Shown here one piece after another: positions 46,242-57,823 of a DNA stretch of 64,000 bases (within the stretch, counting starts at the first letter, position 1; every line of letters starts with the position of its first letter). The translations under genes were made by a program, and so were the position numbers. Source of the DNA: Monocercomonoides exilis (taxonomy: Eukaryota > Preaxostyla > Oxymonadida > Polymastigidae); assembly GCA_001643675.2 (NCBI GenBank), contig LSRY02000015.1, positions 1,504,001 through 1,568,000 on the forward strand. Direction: 5' to 3'. Below the pieces are notes generated by a model, which did not search any database, had not been told where the DNA came from, and saw only the letters and a list, made by a program, of their open reading frames with translations.

Positions 46242-47093
46242 TTACACCAAAAATTATTCAACATCGAAAAACTTTAATTCAAAATCGAAAAAGTTTAAAA
46301 CAACATCGAAAAACTTTAATTCAACATCGAAAATTATTATTCAAAATCGAAAAAGTTTAATTCAAGATCGAAAATTATTATTCGAAATCGGAAAACTTTA
46401 ATTCGAAATCGAAAAAGTTTAATTCGAAATCGAAAATATTTAATTCAACATCGAAAATTCATAATCATCAAAAAATTTGAAAAAATTTAAAAATTCATGC
46501 TCATGTCAGTTTCATCTTTTTCAGTAAGTGATCTGAGAAATTTGTCAATTTCAATAAGAAAAATATTTTTTTATGTTTTTTGGTGTTTGATTGTGTGAAA
46601 TAGTGGAAATAGGATAAAACTGAATTATGATTAAACTCTTCACATGTATTCAGGAGACAATGAGGAATTTTTGAAAAAAATAAAAGTGATAGGATAGTTC
46701 ATGATCTTGTTTTGTGCACAAAAATACTTAAATCAATCTAATGCATTTGTTATGAAACGTTTGACATTCATTTGTTGAATATGAAACAGATAAAATGAAA
46801 CATTTTCAATTTTCAAAATGAGAAAAAGATCAACGGATATCAGTCGAAATTATCGAAAACCGTAGTTCAAAATAAAAGGAAAGTATTTCCAATAAATAAA
46901 CATTTGTTATGATTAACATTTGTATCAAAAAAATTTCCTTGGTTTTGACTTGAATTGAAATTTCGAACAAATTAACTTCTTTTTCGATTTTGAATTAAAC
47001 ATTTTCGATGTTGAATAAAATATTTTCGATTTCGAATTAAACTTTTTCGATTTTGAATTAAAGTTTTTCGATCTTGAATAATTTTTGGTGTAA
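46242..47093. repeat. foldback element: inverted arrays of a 20-21 bp repeat around an approximately 510-bp spacer
   Basis: The outer 57 bp of the left arm (46242-46298) match the reverse complement of the right arm (47037-47093) at 56 of 57 positions. Each arm continues as an array of a 20-21 bp unit of the form TTCAAMATCGAAAAAGTTTAA: about ten units on the left (to about 46460) and five on the right (from about 46978). The spacer has no long frame. The structure resembles foldback or MITE-like elements. I see no clear target-site duplication and no transposase. Confidence 0.85.
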
Positions 47094-49166
47094 AAAAATG
47101 AAATTGGAAAAGAAAGTGAATAAAATTTTTACAAACTTCAAATGTTCAAAGAGAGGTCTTTATTCGTTTGATAGGTGCATTCAATTTTCATCAATGATTT
47201 CATTATTTCAAAACTATCCGTTTCGAAACTTTATTTCGACATCCTTTAAAAGAATTTTTTTCCTCTTTTCTTTCTTCCTTTTCAATCATTTCTTCATTCG
47301 CTATTTCTGAATCTTCATAATTTCTTCCAAACTGTTTTGTGGAGTCAATTTTTCTCTTCTCACTTTTTCCTAATTCTTTCATCGCTCATGCTTCATCTTC
47401 AAAGCATTCAATATTTCAAAAAATACTTCCATATCATCATTGGTGATCATCCCAGTTCAGCGCAAATCTTTCATTTTAATGCGTATTCTTCCAATCCTCC
47501 TTCATGATTTTTTATTTTTGATTGTTTTGTAATATCCAGGAAAACATTTCATTCCGAGCTTTCGTTTGTTTCTTCGCAAAATAATCCTTGCTTATCAATG
47601 AATCTTTCGGGGAAAAATGAAGTGGCCAACAGCATTGATTCAAATTCTTCATCACTTTTCCTGAAAGTCAAATGTCTCTTGATTCTTTAAGTGACAACTT
47701 CAAAGCTTTTCATAAAAAACGATGGAAAGATGAATATATGAATCAAGGAAGAAAATCAATGAAAACCTTCAAATTTGTTAATATAGCCATTGTTGCCAAT
47801 TAGTAATGAGCTTTTCATTCAGTTTTTGAGTCAAAGGCATCGTTTGTCATTGCATCCCCTTTTTGCAAGCGAACTTTTTCCATGGATGCAAATCATCATT
47901 GAAAAGACACTTGAGTCAGAAAATTAATACATTTCATCTTCAAAGAGCTTTGGGTCAAACTCAACAAACGTTTTTTGTTCAAAAATACTCCATAAAATTG
48001 AACTGTTTTATTTCGAGATAAAAATTGAGCATCGGCTTGAAAACAATAAGGAATATTGAATTCAAAACAAATAAAAGCTTTATTTGCTTTTCATTCCTTC
48101 AAAATCATCCTTTTCCTGCTGAAAAAAAATATCTAGTAGGAACAAAATAAAACCCTTTTGCATTCGAAGAACAGCATGAATAAAATATAGTTTTGCTTAA
48201 TAGTTGCATTTGAACGTTCATCTGAGTCATAAGACCAGAAAAAACAGAAAATACAAAATGCAGGAATTGAAGTTTAATAAAGGGCAAGCGAATATTTTGT
48301 GCAAAAAAAATCTTGAAAGTCCATGCTTTCATGTCATGTGCTCATTTCGTTTTTTATTTCATTATTAACAACAAATAAATTGGACTAGGAAATGTTTTTA
48401 TGTTATTCACATGACGCATGGATTTTTATATCCTTGAATAAAATAATAGTCAAGAAATTTTCACTTATTATCAATTTAAAATTGAAACTGTGAAATGCGA
48501 AAAACTCAAGAAAAAATTGGAAAAAAAAATAAAACATTTGAAATAAAAAAAAGGTCATTATGAATGTTTCATGTCCTTATTATTCAAAGAAAACAAAAAA
48601 GAAAGACTGTACAAAATGTGCAAAAAAAAAAAAAAAAGATCAATAATAAATAAAAATTATCAAGATCTTCAATAAAAACAAAAATTGAAACGCAAAAATT
48701 TCTTTTGTCAAATTTGTTGGTAAATGTTCATGAGCGTTTGGTCACATTTGTCGACAATTCCATGGAGTCAAAATCGTTTGATTTAGGCAAGATTCTAATG
48801 AAAATTTCGAAATAGTTTAGCCAGCATCGGAAAAGTTTTATGTAAAAAATTCATTGCTCAGAATGCAAAAAGTCAAAAAAATAAACAAAATATGGATCAA
48901 AAATTTTTACACGAAGAAAAAAAAGAAGTGCATTCAAAAAATTTGTAAAGATTGGAAATAAAAATCAACAAAAATCAAGATAATTGTAATAATTATTGTA
49001 AACAATAAAAAAATAATAAATACATATTGATTGTAATATGATTGTCAAAGAAAAGAAAAAAATGAATGAAGACTAATTTTGTAAATGAAATTGTGAAGCA
49101 AAGACAATCAATAATTCTAAAGGCTATTGTAAAAAAATTCAATTATTAATTCTTTTGTAATGCATT
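47094..49166. other. gene-poor intergenic region
   Basis: About 2 kb with only short frames (such as 48105-48332 on the minus strand). The part from 47300 to 48350 is less AT-rich than the rest and reads like old, broken sequence, possibly a decayed gene or element, but I recognise nothing in it. The part from 48360 is strongly AT-rich with long A runs. It ends at the stop codon of the CNNM-like gene. Confidence 0.4.
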
Positions 49167-52100
49167 TCATTCTTCTCCGAATTTTATCTCTCTTCTCTTC
49201 TCTCTTTCCAGTTCCATGATAAACTTTATTCGTTTAAATTCATCTTTTCTTATAAGCACAACTTTTGCATGTCCGTCGATGCTGACAGCTGTTGCAGGAA
49301 CAATCTGAAAGGGGGAAATTTCGGAATCATAACAGCCACACAGCTTCAAGAACAAGGCTCTGCTTTCACTAGCTTTATTACGCAATTTTGAAAAGGAACC
49401 ACTCGCATTTTCATCAGAAAATATCTCTAAACTTCCAACAGAAAATGAAGGTTTTTCATTCAGATTCATTTCAGCATTTATTTTACCATTCATAAAATGC
49501 TCCGTTTCTTCATTGCCAAATTTCTTTTGATGTTCTCCTTCATCATTGCATTGACAATTCACCTCATTTTCCTCTGTGATGTGCTGTTTTGTGGTTTCTT
49601 TGTACCTCTCATCTGAATCTGCGCTTTCTCTTTTGTGAATTTCAGACAAATTTGTTGAAGTGAAAAAGCACTCGGCATTTATCACTGTGAATGGCTTGCG
49701 AATTTCTTCAACAACTGAAGGTGCATCTGATGATGATCCTGAATGTTGATGAATCAGCTATTTAAAAGGAGGAGGAAAATAAAAGATAAGAGATTGCAAG
49801 TGATATTAATATTTCAACAAATAAAACAAGATTAATTTCATTTGGTGAATATTTAATTTTTGATAATAATAAAAATAACAAAAAATAATACAAACCAAAA
49901 AACGTCCGTTGATCACAATAATCAGATCAGGATGAGAATCTCCTTGAGTGCAGGCCTTGCAAACTGGTGGAACATAATTGGCACACAACTCTGGAAGATT
50001 CTTGTGAGAACAAGAACTGAATGATTTTTCATGAGAAAAGTGGTATGAAAGTGGGTATGATTGTGATTTGTCTTCATCATCAGTTGCCTGTGCATGAATT
50101 AAAGTAGAATTATCATTGTTTATAGCAGAAATAGCTGAAGCAAAAGTTTCGGCTTTTTCTGTATTTTCAGATGAAATTGATGATAATGACGATGATGACC
50201 ACGATGAAGAAGAAGAAGAAGAAGAAGACAAACAACAAGGGAGATGAGTCTTGTTAACAATCTCAGAAATATTATTTTGAATGCTCAAAGTCTCATCATT
50301 GCATAACAACGAGCACACAGCTCCTTTTCTGCTTCCCATCCATCCAGGAATCTCGTAGCATTCACTTGCTCTAATCAAAGCAGCAACATATTTCCTATCC
50401 CAAGAAGCGAATTCAGGAAAGCTGCTGCGCAGGAAGTTGACAAGAGAACAAAGAGACTCTTCCAAAAATGATTGGCAGTTGATCCATTGGCGATGTCGTT
50501 TATGATGTTTGACGAGCTGTTTGGGAAAAAGATCGTTGGAGTTGGCTTCGAATGAGACAGAAGAAGAAGAAGAAGATAATGATGATGACGACGACGATGG
50601 TGGAGATGAAGTGAATGAAAGAGATTGCGTCATTAATGTTTCTGGTTTTGAAGTTTGTGAAAGATGGCAAGAAGATGGTGAAGTGGTTGAATGAATGGGA
50701 GATTGAGAAGAAACAGACAATAAAAAAGAAGGAGATGATGAGGTTGCATCGTCAGCAGAAGTTGAAGACAAGTCCGATGGTGGAAGAGGTTGAGCATTCG
50801 CAGATTCAGTTGAAGGCGGGTCACATAAACTTGAATTGAAATGAGAAGTTTCTTCAAATTCATTTGATGAGTGCTTATCCTTCCTTTGAGTTTGTTGATT
50901 ATCTTCTTGTAACAGAAGCGAATGATTATGCAAGAATGGCTCACTGATCATCATTAAGTTTGCCTCTATTTCCTTTTTCTTAATCTTATCTTCGGACGAT
51001 TTACCTTCTTTTCCTGCATTTTCTTCATCTGATTGTGGCATTTCCTCCATTTTTTGAATTTTCCCGACTTTTCTTTCTGAAATTTTCATTTTCTTTTCAT
51101 CTTCATTCTGTTGGTTGCTTTCACATCCTTTCTCGTTATTGTTTCCAGTCTCATTTTCGTCGCAGTTTTCATAGTTTATACAGCTCATTTTCTGCAACAC
51201 TTTTCCTGTTTTTTCATTTTCTTCACCTGAACTTCCTTGATTCTTGATGATGTTTTCCTTGCATTCAGCACCTTCCTCAGATTTGTCTTTGGTTTGCTTA
51301 TAAACTTTCATCCGCTTTTCCATTTCCAATCTGCTTTCTCTTTCAAATTCAGATTTATTTTCTTTATTCTCGTCATTCTCTTCATCCCCCACAATTTCTC
51401 TATCAATATCTTCTCTTGTAATAATCCCCAAATTCTCATAAAACGGATCTCCATCACCTTCGGCATTCACTCTGTAAACGACACACATATTCGCCCGCTT
51501 GGCCTTCATCTCAAACAGCACTTCCAACACGCTCGCATCTGCATCCACAGAAATGCAAGACTTTCCAAGTCTCGTAAAATAAGTGCTGATTCGATTTTCC
51601 TTTGAACAATCAAGCAGAACAACATCATTTGTTTCGACGTAACCAAGTATTGCGTTCTGATCTGCTTCAAATACTGGTATCTTTGTGTGCCCACTCGACA
51701 ATACAAATAGATTGAGTTTAGGAGATAATGGTAAATCAGCCTATAAATAAAAATTGATAAAAAAAAACATTTTTTAAGAATTCGATTTTTCACAAAAAAA
51801 AAAGAAAGAAAAGAAAAAGAAAAAGAAAAAGCATTTAGCAATAAACGAAAAAATCGCAAAATGTGTTCATAATAAATAAGCTAAATTTGAATTAATAAAT
51901 TATTCATTGCAAAATACAACTTTATTTCATATTTGTTATACCTCAATCATTACGACTTTTTCAATACTTGTCATTATATCCTTTGCTGTCTTTTTGAAAA
52001 AGCCCAAATCCGTTTCTTCAGCTTCACTTTTCACTGAGATTTCTTGATTTGGATCATTTGTATGCATTTCAATCAGTTTCTTAAGTTGATCTTTTGAATA

Positions 52101-52780
52101 ACGAATTCCAGCATCACTTCCATTAATATAATCTATCAACTTTCCAACGGGATAGGAAATAATTCCAACAACAAACATCCAAACAATACAGAACCAAGAT
52201 AAATACATTGCAATTCCTTTTCCTTGCCTCGTATAAACCGCTTGGGGGATTATTTCTCCAACGAATGAAAGAGCGATCCAACTAACAAATACAGAAGTCC
52301 AATGCTCCAACGCAAGACCAATCAAAACAGCTCCAGACACTTTCCCCAAAACTTGATAATAAAAGAGGTTGCAACGAAAATACAGTCTTTATTTAATATA
52401 TTTAATAAAACTAACTGTTTCCCAAAACAATTGAAACACGAAGAACATTTCCTAAATAATTAAAAATCGTGTAAAATAAAACAAGCAATAAAGGATACCA
52501 TGTTTTCGAATTTTCAAAATTTTGCGAGCATACTTTTGCTCCTTTTCGTTTCCAGTATCTAACATCATTCGTAAATGAGTTTTATCCTTACCAAATATGT
52601 CTGTTCCCAAGCCTAAACCACGCGTCAAACAAAGCAATCCAACATGAAATTATAAAACTGCAAACAACTAAACATGGCAGAAATAGACAACAACAAAAGA
52701 GCCCCAAGAACTTCTAACACTAAATATGCAGGCTCAAAAGAGGTTGAACCTAAGACGTTGCTTCCTGTTGTTCCAACCAT
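49167..52780 (-). CDS. CNNM/CorC-type membrane protein: DUF21 plus CBS pair
   Basis: Six exons (52780-52669, 52612-52499, 52451-52416, 52351-51942, 51740-49896, 49757-49167) with introns of 56, 47, 64, 201 and 138 bp join in phase to 1,035 residues. DUF21 fills residues about 10-190, with four hydrophobic segments (about 17-38, 80-102, 106-125, 135-157) and the typical GEIIPQAVYTRQG and YPVGKLIDYI motifs. A CBS-pair region follows (about 225-345, motifs SGHTKIPVFE and NLGIITREDID). Then comes a long Glu/Lys/Asn- and Ser-rich insertion, a His-flanked poly-Ser stretch, and a C-terminal part that may be a CNBH-like or disordered tail. The family (CNNM, yeast Mam3, bacterial CorC) handles Mg2+ or other divalent cations at plasma or vacuolar membranes. 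The exon 3 reading (36 nt) is supported by phase and homology. It is divergent from the coiled-coil gene. Confidence 0.9.
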
Positions 52781-52935
52781 TGCTTTAAACAAAAATTAAT
52801 GGACAGTTGTTAAATTGTGTTCCCCCTTTTTAAAAATTCTCAAATTATGATCAAAGTGTATTGTAATAATTGTTTCGCTGATCGTAACTGACCATATTAT
52901 TTTAATTACATATTGTTTGAACTTGTTATCAAGGC
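52781..52935. promoter_or_regulatory. 155-bp bidirectional promoter
   Basis: Divergent start codons of the CNNM-like gene and the coiled-coil gene are separated by 155 bp, so both promoters lie here. The sequence is AT-rich with a short C run near 52830. No specific element is recognised. Confidence 0.45.
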
Positions 52936-55900
52936 ATGGAAGAGGAATTGGAGTTTATTCCTCGTCCAGAAATTACAAATCCAATTATTCAAATTGTAAA
53001 TCAAGGACTTTATGATTATAGGGGTCAATTGTTAGATTTTTTCAAACAAATTACATCGGATATTGATCCTGCTTCTCCCACTTTAGAGCTGGTACTTTCA
53101 AATTTTATATACATTTTTCTAAATTTTTTTATGTTTTGCATTAAATTTATCATTGTTCAAATTTGTGGTTTTTGCATTTTTAAGATTGACGAACTGCAAA
53201 CCGAATCTGAAAATGTTTTGATGCGATATGCTGATTATATTCTTGGATATATTTCTATGAAAGAATCGGAACATAGCGAAGAATTGGTCAGTTAAATATT
53301 TTTATGAACTTTATTTGTTATTATTAAAATAAATAAATTTTTCTTTCTTTATTTATTAATTTTTCTGTAAAGGGAAATTCGCAAACAGAAGACATTATGG
53401 ATGTGAAATTTAAACTTGCGGAAGCCAATGAATCCCAAAGGAGAACTCAAGTGCAAATGGATATTTTGAAAGGGCAACTTGAAAGAAGAGAAAAAATGTT
53501 GGCCGAGCAAAGGGCTTTATTCTACAAGCAATTATTAAATTTGAGGGAACAAATATTTCAAAAAAATCGATTGGGTGACCCATATCAACCAGATGGCACT
53601 GATCTATTCAATCCAGATGCCTGGCTTGATGCTCTTCTTGGAAAGGAAGGAGGATTAACTGATGAAGAAGAGAAAAAAAGGCAAACGCAATTGCTGATGG
53701 ATAAACTTGGAGCAAAATTTGCGGAAGATAGGAAAAAATTAGAAAATCAAATGAAGGTTTGCTGTTTAATCTCTGATTATATAATTACAATTTTTGTTGA
53801 AAATTTCCAATACAAATGTTTTTGAATTCTGAACAAAATAATTATTATTATAATTATAAAGTTACTTGAACGAGAGCGAAATGCCAAAATATTAGAATTA
53901 GAGCACAACTTCCGTGAGCGCGAGGGCGAGCTGGAAGCGAAAATCGCTCAGATGACAGAAGACCGCAATCAAGAGCTCCAATCGCTGACAGAACTGCACA
54001 ACCAGGAGATGTCAATGCTGAAGAAGGCACACGAAGATGAGCTGCAACAGCTGCAGCACGACAAAGAGGAGGAAATGCTGCGTCTGCAGATGGAGTGGGA
54101 GGCGCGGCTGAAGAAGGAGACGGAAGAGCTGGTTGAGCAGGCGAGGCAGCACCAGGTGAAAGTGAGAGAGCTGGAGAAGCAGTGCGAGGAGCTTCTGCTG
54201 CAGCTGCAGCAGTTCAAAAACGACGTGGATGGACTGAAGGAGACAGTGAAGACGCAGAAGGAGCAGATCAAGCAGGTGACGAACGAGAGGGATGTGGCGA
54301 AGGAGGAGCTGAACCAGCTGAAGGCGCGGACTTCTTTGAAAGCGAGTGAGATACAAAGCATGGAAGAGAAGATGCGGCTGATGGAGGAGCACATCACGCA
54401 GCTCGAGGCGGATCTTCTGGAAGGAAAGAAGAAGGAGTCTGACAGCAAGCGGAGAGACAACGAGCTGCAGAAGCTGAAGGACAGAATGAAGGCGATGGAG
54501 GAAGAGCTTATGGAGAAGAACAACAGAATAAGCGAGCTTGAAGCAGGCGGAGCAAATGGCCACACTCCAAGTGAGCTGGAGTTGTTGCGGCGCATTCGCG
54601 AGCTGGAAGGCAAAGAGTCGATGTATGATGCTCGTGAACGAGAGTTCAACATGCTGAAGGCGCGCGAAATGGCTGGGCAGCTGCAGAATGGAGACTTGAA
54701 CAATGGACTCAGCGAGCTGGCAGCAGGAGCAGAGCAGGAGAAGCTGCTGAAGCAGCAGCGCGCGATCAACAACTGGGCGCTTCTTACGTCGCGTTTGAGG
54801 CACAAGGCGATGATTGATGCATTTCCTGAGTTAAAAGCAAGGGCTGCTGAGGAAGGCGACGAAGGCTGGCTTCCAGATGGCTCAGAGCGACTGGGAGACG
54901 ACTGGAAGAAGATGAAGCGGAGGAAAAAGAAAAGCTTTTTGGAGAAGATGCTTGCGAGGCAGCGTGCTGCAGAGGAGCAGCTCAGACAGCTGAGGGATTT
55001 GATTGAGGCTGAGCGGAGGAAGAATTTGGAGCGGGTGCTTTCTGCAGCATGTCTGCTTGTTGCGCCGGCAGAGATGCCCGATTCCATCACAATCATTGGA
55101 AGAGCATTTATACCGTCTGCGACGGATGTGCTCGGAGAAGGAGAAGCAACACAGAGGATGCTGATGATGGCAAACGAGAGGAACGAAAGAGACAGAAATG
55201 ACTCTCCATATGGTGCGTCTGAACGGATAGGGGAGCGGTCATATCGATCGTTGGATCAAAGCATTGGTTCGCCAAACACTGGCAGGACGAGAGAAAGAGA
55301 AGTGTGGGCGACGCCGACAGCATCGCCTGCCCCGTTGCACGGCGGAGGAGGGTCATCGTCTCGGTCGTATTTGACAGCAAAAGTGACTGAAGACGGCCCA
55401 CGATATACACCCAAGTCAACAATTATGGGCCGACCTTCTCATTCTTCAGGCTCAAACTACTCAGCACACCAGCAGCAGATGTTTGCGCCTTCCTCGTCTG
55501 TGGGGATAGACTCGCCACTTCAAAGCACACGCATTCGAACATTCGCCGAAACTCCGACGATTTCGCCACTGGACATCTCACTCGCAGGCACCTCCCGCCC
55601 TTCCGCTTCTCCTGTTCCGCTGGCCTCGTCGCCTTCGCACAGCAGCGATGCTCTTTCGGGGCGAGAGTCGCTCTCGTCTCGTCTGATGCGTGTGGACTCT
55701 TCGCCTCTGCCGTATTCCGCAGCCAGCAGAGACAGCACTCGCCCTGTGTCGCAGAGGTCGTTCAGAAGGCCTCCTTCTGCCAGCTCGTTTGGGAAGTCTT
55801 CGTCGCAGTCTGCCATTCGCAGAGACAGGCCTGGCACCGCCAGCCCCTTCCGCTCTAACTCGTTGGCAAGTCGACTCACACACAGTATGAAATTTTTGGA

Positions 55901-56784
55901 TTGAAGTCAATTTCAATTATGATATGAATTCAAAATGCTATTTGAAAAATTTTAATTTCTTTGCAATTTTTTTTTTTATTTTATATAAAATAGATTCACC
56001 TTCATTGAAGCCAACAACAATCGCGACTCCTCGCGGCTTGCAGGATGGCGACGAGCTTTTGGGCGATTCGACGCAGCAGTTTATTCGGCCATCCACATCC
56101 ACTTCATTTCTCAGTCCTTCTTCTTCGCGCTCCCGTTCATCGGCTGAAGGCACTCAGCGATTTCGTCCCACTTCAGCTTCTTCTGTTGGCTCAGGAACGT
56201 TTTCCTCGACAAGAAGAAGTTTGGTAAACAGCAGCAGCAAGCCATCGATCGCAGCGGCACGAGGCTCTTCCTCAACGTCTGCGCTGGGTGGAGAGGCTGA
56301 TGGTGGAGACGGGATGATTATAGAGAGAGATTTTGATGACGAGGGCAACAATACAGAAAGGGGAAATAAGGAGCCAGTTGCTATCACGCAGTACATGTTT
56401 CCTTCTCGGCACATTTCTGACGGGAGAGCGCCTGTGACAATTTCAGGGGCGCCTACAACCTCAAAGCGAGGGCAAGGAAGCAGAGACGGAGAAAGAGGAA
56501 GAGCAAGCATTGCGGAAGAAGAGAGGGAAAGAGAAGAGCAGATTCCATCGATAACAACGTCTGGGATGGCAACGCATTCATCACCTTCCACGTCACCCCC
56601 TCGTTCATCCTCCTCCTCCTCTTCTTCTTCTTCTTCTACGCAATACAGAAGCAAGAGAACAGGTGGTGGGCAAACGCAGCCAATTGCTCGCTATTACAAC
56701 ACAAACCTTTTGAGAAGACCGAACACACCGCCACAACGCGAAAGAGAAAGGTCGCCATCGCCAAACGAGTCAAAGGAAAGGTGA
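52936..56784 (+). CDS. long coiled-coil protein with Ser-rich C-terminal half
   Basis: Five exons (52936-53091, 53185-53286, 53373-53756, 53862-55884, 55994-56784) with introns of 93, 86, 105 and 109 bp join in phase to 1,151 residues. The ATG at 52936 opens an acidic N-terminal helical domain (motif IPRPEITNPIIQIVN) that may be a small folded domain. Residues about 110-640 are an almost unbroken Glu/Lys/Gln/Leu heptad coiled coil. The region after about 690 is Ser/Pro/Arg-rich and probably disordered, with a short poly-Ser run near the end. The GC content of the coiled-coil exon is clearly higher than that of its surroundings. No motor, kinase or membrane motif is visible. A structural role at the cytoskeleton or a centrosome-like body is plausible but unproven. 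The long antisense frames over this gene are composition shadows. Confidence 0.8.
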
Positions 56785-57225
56785 GCAAACACAGTTTGGA
56801 TCGGCATTCGTCACTTCACGAAAGATTGATTTATATCCGTATTTGTATTGAAAATAAATAAATAAATAAATAAATAAAACTATTGTATTGTTTTAACATT
56901 TTTTGTTTGTTTTCTATTTTTTTATTTTATTTTATTTTATTTTTATTCTGGCATCACTTCGGTATGTGATCTTAGCTTTTTGAAAATCCGTTTGAGCAGA
57001 ACGTTTTTCAAAATAAACTCAAAGTTTGATTTTATTTTTCACGATTTTTTTTTAGAAGATACCAAAAACGATTGAAAAAATTCAACTAATTATATTAAAA
57101 TGAAAAAATATAAATATTGAATATTTGATATTATTTGCCTTTTGATGAAATAACTAAACTCAAAAAAAAAATAAATAAAAAATAAATAAAAAATAAAATA
57201 AAATAAAAAAATAAAAATAAAAAAA

Positions 57226-57257
<32 letters not shown>

Positions 57258-57823
57258 TTTCTTACTACAGAGATGTTCTTTTTGTATTTATTATTCTCGA
57301 AACAGATTCAATAATTGTTCATATGCAAATTTGTATTTTCATTCCATATGGTGATAAATCAAGATTCCATGAATCCATTTTTGTAATATCTGTACATTTA
57401 TTTGTTTGAACAATAACAATGAAATCATTTAGAATTGACAAATTAATCTGAAAAAATGAATGTGAGTTAACATTTTCTCCAAATCGCAAAAATAAAAAGG
57501 TTTGTTTTAAACTTATCAAGACAGAATAGGTATATATTTAACGATAAAAAAAGTTTATTGCATTTTCATTTGAAGATGTTCTTGAAAATGCAAATATTAT
57601 TTTCTTTGAATTAATTAAAATTGCAAATTTTTTAATTTATACATTCAAAAAGCGTAGAAATTATAACAAAATTTAGCATATGAGGGAGATAAAAGTTGAA
57701 AAGTAATTTATATTTCAAAATTTTTAAAAAAACATTCTTTTGAAAAAGAACATTGATCAATAGCCCACTATTAATTTCTGAAGACAGCAAAAAGCGATTA
57801 TTCTCATTTATTTGAACGTTCCA
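56785..57823. other. low-complexity AT-rich intergenic region
   Basis: This contains an (AAAT)n run at about 56852-56878, TTTTA repeats near 56920-56950, and an A-rich AAATAAA-type low-complexity block at about 57160-57260. No coding frame is convincing. The last 250 bp should hold the promoter of the mannosidase gene. Confidence 0.5.

Noticed and set aside
46005-46277. 90-codon plus-strand frame before the foldback repeat
   Set aside because: It has low-complexity Phe/Leu/Lys content, runs into the repeat arm, and has no family. It is better explained by AT-rich flank.
53969-55096. Long minus-strand frame (375 codons) opposite the coiled-coil gene
   Set aside because: Ser/Phe/Leu/Cys-rich composition is the mirror of Glu/Lys/Gln/Ala codons in a coiled coil. 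The plus-strand gene is supported by five in-phase exons.
57812-57823. Upstream TTG as start of the mannosidase
   Set aside because: An ATG at 57824 gives a proper hydrophobic signal. Non-ATG starts are not needed in a eukaryotic nuclear gene.
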